64,000 bases of DNA from Hahella chejuensis KCTC 2396 (lineage in GTDB: Bacteria; Pseudomonadota; Gammaproteobacteria; Pseudomonadales; Oleiphilaceae): positions 6,499,001-6,563,000 of the forward strand of contig NC_007645.1 of the NCBI RefSeq assembly GCF_000012985.1, in the 5' to 3' direction. This document shows, piece by piece, positions 62,285 to 64,000 of the stretch. How positions within the stretch are numbered: position 1 is the stretch's first letter; each line of letters starts with the position of its first letter. The notes under the pieces were generated by a model. It was given only the letters and a program-made list of their open reading frames with translations. It was not told the DNA's origin and searched no databases. A program made the translations under genes and the position numbers.

Positions 62285-62573
62285 TAAAAACCTGTTTACT
62301 CAGTTCTTTGCATAATATCTGCTGAATTTCGCCAGCTCGCTCTCCCATTGTCTATAGGGGTCGAAGTCTTGCGCAGCCCCGTCCTTTTACTCAAGAAATT
62401 CCTTATCAATCAACGGCCATTGCAGTTACAACAGGCCTTGGGCGACGCCTTCGACACAGGGGGACGGCCGACAGTCTTATATTCCGGGCGTCCCATTATA
62501 TAGATCAGGCCTCAAACAAGAAGAGCCAAAACAGACAGGGGGAATGCGGTTTGGACAGGCCAGTCCTTACTCA

Positions 62574-64000
62574 TTACTGCTTGCGCAAGCGGCGCAGGTC
62601 GCCGGCCACCTGCAGAAAATCGCAGAATTCATGGAAAGGCAACGGGCGCGCGAACCAGTAGCCTTGGGCCTGATCGCAGTTATGCTGGCGCAGAAATTCC
62701 AACTGCTCAGGTTTCTCTACGCCTTCGGCGACAACGGTCATGGAAAGACTATGCGCCAGCGAGATCATCCCACTGACCAGAGTGGCGTCTTCAGCAATCG
62801 TGCAGACGTTCTCGATAAAGGACTTGTCTATCTTCACCGTGGAGATAGGCAGGTTGCGCAAGTTGGTGAACGAGGAGTAGCCCGTTCCGAAGTCGTCCAG
62901 CGCGAAGCGCAGCCCCAGATGAGTCAACTCTTTCAGGCATTTGAGCGTGTAGTCCCGGTCAAACATCATCGCGGACTCGGTCAGCTCGAACTCGAACTTG
63001 GTGGTGTCGATATTGGCGTTATAGATAATGCGGAAGACTGTTTCCGACAAACGCCTGTCGAAAAACTGTCGGAACGACAGGTTCACCGCACACACCAGGT
63101 CGTCATACCCCATTGTCTGCAACATATTGAGATCCCGGCAGGCGCGCTCCAGCACCCAATATCCCATGGGAATTATCAGACTGCTGCGCTCGGCGGCGGC
63201 GATAAAAGCCGCAGGCGTCAGCACGCCCAGACGCGGATGGGGCCAGCGCACCAGCGCTTCCATGCCCACCACTTCGCCACTGCGCACGTCGATCTTGGGT
63301 TGATAGTAGAGGTCCAGCTTGTCGCCGCGCAGCGCCTGCCGGAACTCGGTCTCCAGCTCCAGGCGCATATCCAGTTCACGATTCATGCGATCATTGAAAA
63401 AGCGATAACTGACGCCATGCTCTTTTTTGGCGTCGAACATCGCCTGATTGGCGCGGCGAAGCAGTAAATCCGCGCTGTCGCCAGACTCTGGAAACACCGC
63501 CATACCCATGGATGCGGTCAAATTCACCGGATGCTGATTGACGACGAAGGCCTGTTCGAAAACGTTAGCCATTTTTTTGGCCACATTGATCAGGCTGAAA
63601 CTTTCCTGACCATCTTCAAGAATGACGGCGAACTCATCCCCTCCCACCCGGGCCAGGCAGTCGGAGCGCCGCAACACCTGGCGCAATCGCGCCGCCATCA
63701 TCTTGATCAGAATGTCCCCCGCCCGATACCCCAGGGACTGATTCACAGTGCGGAATTCATCCACATTCACGAATATCAGGCCAACCCGATGCTTAACCCG
63801 CTCCGCGCGCAGAATCGCCTGATGCAGGCGATCATAGAAGCGGGCGCGATCCAGGATGCCGGTCAGGCTGTCCAATTGCTCGCGCATTTCAAAGTCGAGG
63901 CGATACAGCTCGCGATACCAGGCCCGACGCAGCGCCCGCACCAGCAAAGAGGCGTCCAGGGAGGATTTACACAAGTAGTCCGCGGCGCCGGCCAGAATCA
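62574..64000 (-). CDS. REC-GGDEF-EAL protein, N-terminus beyond the window
   Basis: About 475 residues are in the window. The part nearest the cut (ILAGAADYLCKSS) is the end of a receiver domain. A GGDEF domain (LTGILDRARFYDRL, CLARVGGDEFAVIL with the intact GGDEF) and an EAL domain (GMEALVRWPHPRLGVL, with Glu-Ala-Leu, and FALDDFGTGYSSF) follow. Both motifs are intact, so it may make and degrade c-di-GMP in response to a phosphorelay. Confidence 0.93.
   Translation of the reverse strand, partial: ILAGAADYLCKSSLDASLLVRALRRAWYRELYRLDFEMREQLDSLTGILDRARFYDRLHQAILRAERVKHRVGLIFVNVDEFRTVNQSLGYRAGDILIKMMAARLRQVLRRSDCLARVGGDEFAVILEDGQESFSLINVAKKMANVFEQAFVVNQHPVNLTASMGMAVFPESGDSADLLLRRANQAMFDAKKEHGVSYRFFNDRMNRELDMRLELETEFRQALRGDKLDLYYQPKIDVRSGEVVGMEALVRWPHPRLGVLTPAAFIAAAERSSLIIPMGYWVLERACRDLNMLQTMGYDDLVCAVNLSFRQFFDRRLSETVFRIIYNANIDTTKFEFELTESAMMFDRDYTLKCLKELTHLGLRFALDDFGTGYSSFTNLRNLPISTVKIDKSFIENVCTIAEDATLVSGMISLAHSLSMTVVAEGVEKPEQLEFLRQHNCDQAQGYWFARPLPFHEFCDFLQVAGDLRRLRKQ

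Overview
The window looks like the chromosome of a marine, Hahella-like gammaproteobacterium. This is inferred from gene content and order (metW, rdgB-hemW, trmB, glnK-amtB, fabA-fabB, speE/speA, dps, PhoP/PhoQ-like pair, rsd, dsbB, rmf-like, gshA, tex), not from a database search. The two flanks (1-6282 and 37181-64000) are ordinary chromosome. Between them lies a genomic island of about 30.9 kb.

The island sits inside comM (yifB), the gene for the Mg-chelatase-like AAA+ helicase that helps integrate DNA during natural transformation. The 5' part of comM is at 37175-38218 and the 3' part at 5794-6288, both on the minus strand. The shared core ACATGG (6283-6288 and 37175-37180) marks the two ends. 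Joining the host sides restores the conserved MNPCPCG motif of ComM. A large serine recombinase (35682-37202) ends across the right junction and is the likely integrase. Its reading frame, followed through a re-joined circle, runs in frame into the double-HTH protein at the left end, so excision would create a recombinase-HTH fusion.

Island layout, left to right: double-HTH gene; a minus-strand module of HNH-like toxin candidate, beta-propeller protein, HEAT-repeat protein and a 206-residue-class protein (6813-11049); a regulatory stretch with two tiny ORFs, strong hairpins, five 11-bp repeats and a 68-aa membrane protein; an XRE regulator, a secreted protein and a RadC-family protein; an AT-rich pair of a CYTH (class IV cyclase-like) protein and an S-adenosylhomocysteine-hydrolase-like protein; two TraG/VirD4/HerA-type ATPases with a membrane-associated protein between them but no visible relaxase; a C39-like peptidase; a frameshifted IS630-type element; three AT-rich membrane proteins and a CoiA-like nuclease; two small convergent transcription units; a second serine recombinase flanked by perfect 15-bp inverted repeats; a P-loop primase/helicase-like ATPase; small proteins; a dGTPase-type HD hydrolase; a phosphoribosyltransferase plus DprA-like pair; and an XRE regulator, a RuvC-like protein and the integrase. 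The pattern is a mobile backbone of moderate GC carrying several AT-rich, defence-like cargo modules. The best candidates for undescribed systems are the SAHH-like/CYTH pair, the toxin/propeller/HEAT module and the DprA-like/PRTase pair.

The right flank shows familiar biology: glnK-amtB behind an apparent sigma-54 promoter with an NtrC-type palindrome, a fabA-fabB operon, polyamine synthesis (speA and speE), a lipoprotein alpha-amylase, Dps, a two-component system with envelope-protein neighbours, a TetR regulator divergent from two glutathione S-transferases with a large inverted-repeat operator, and a REC-GGDEF-EAL protein cut by the window end.
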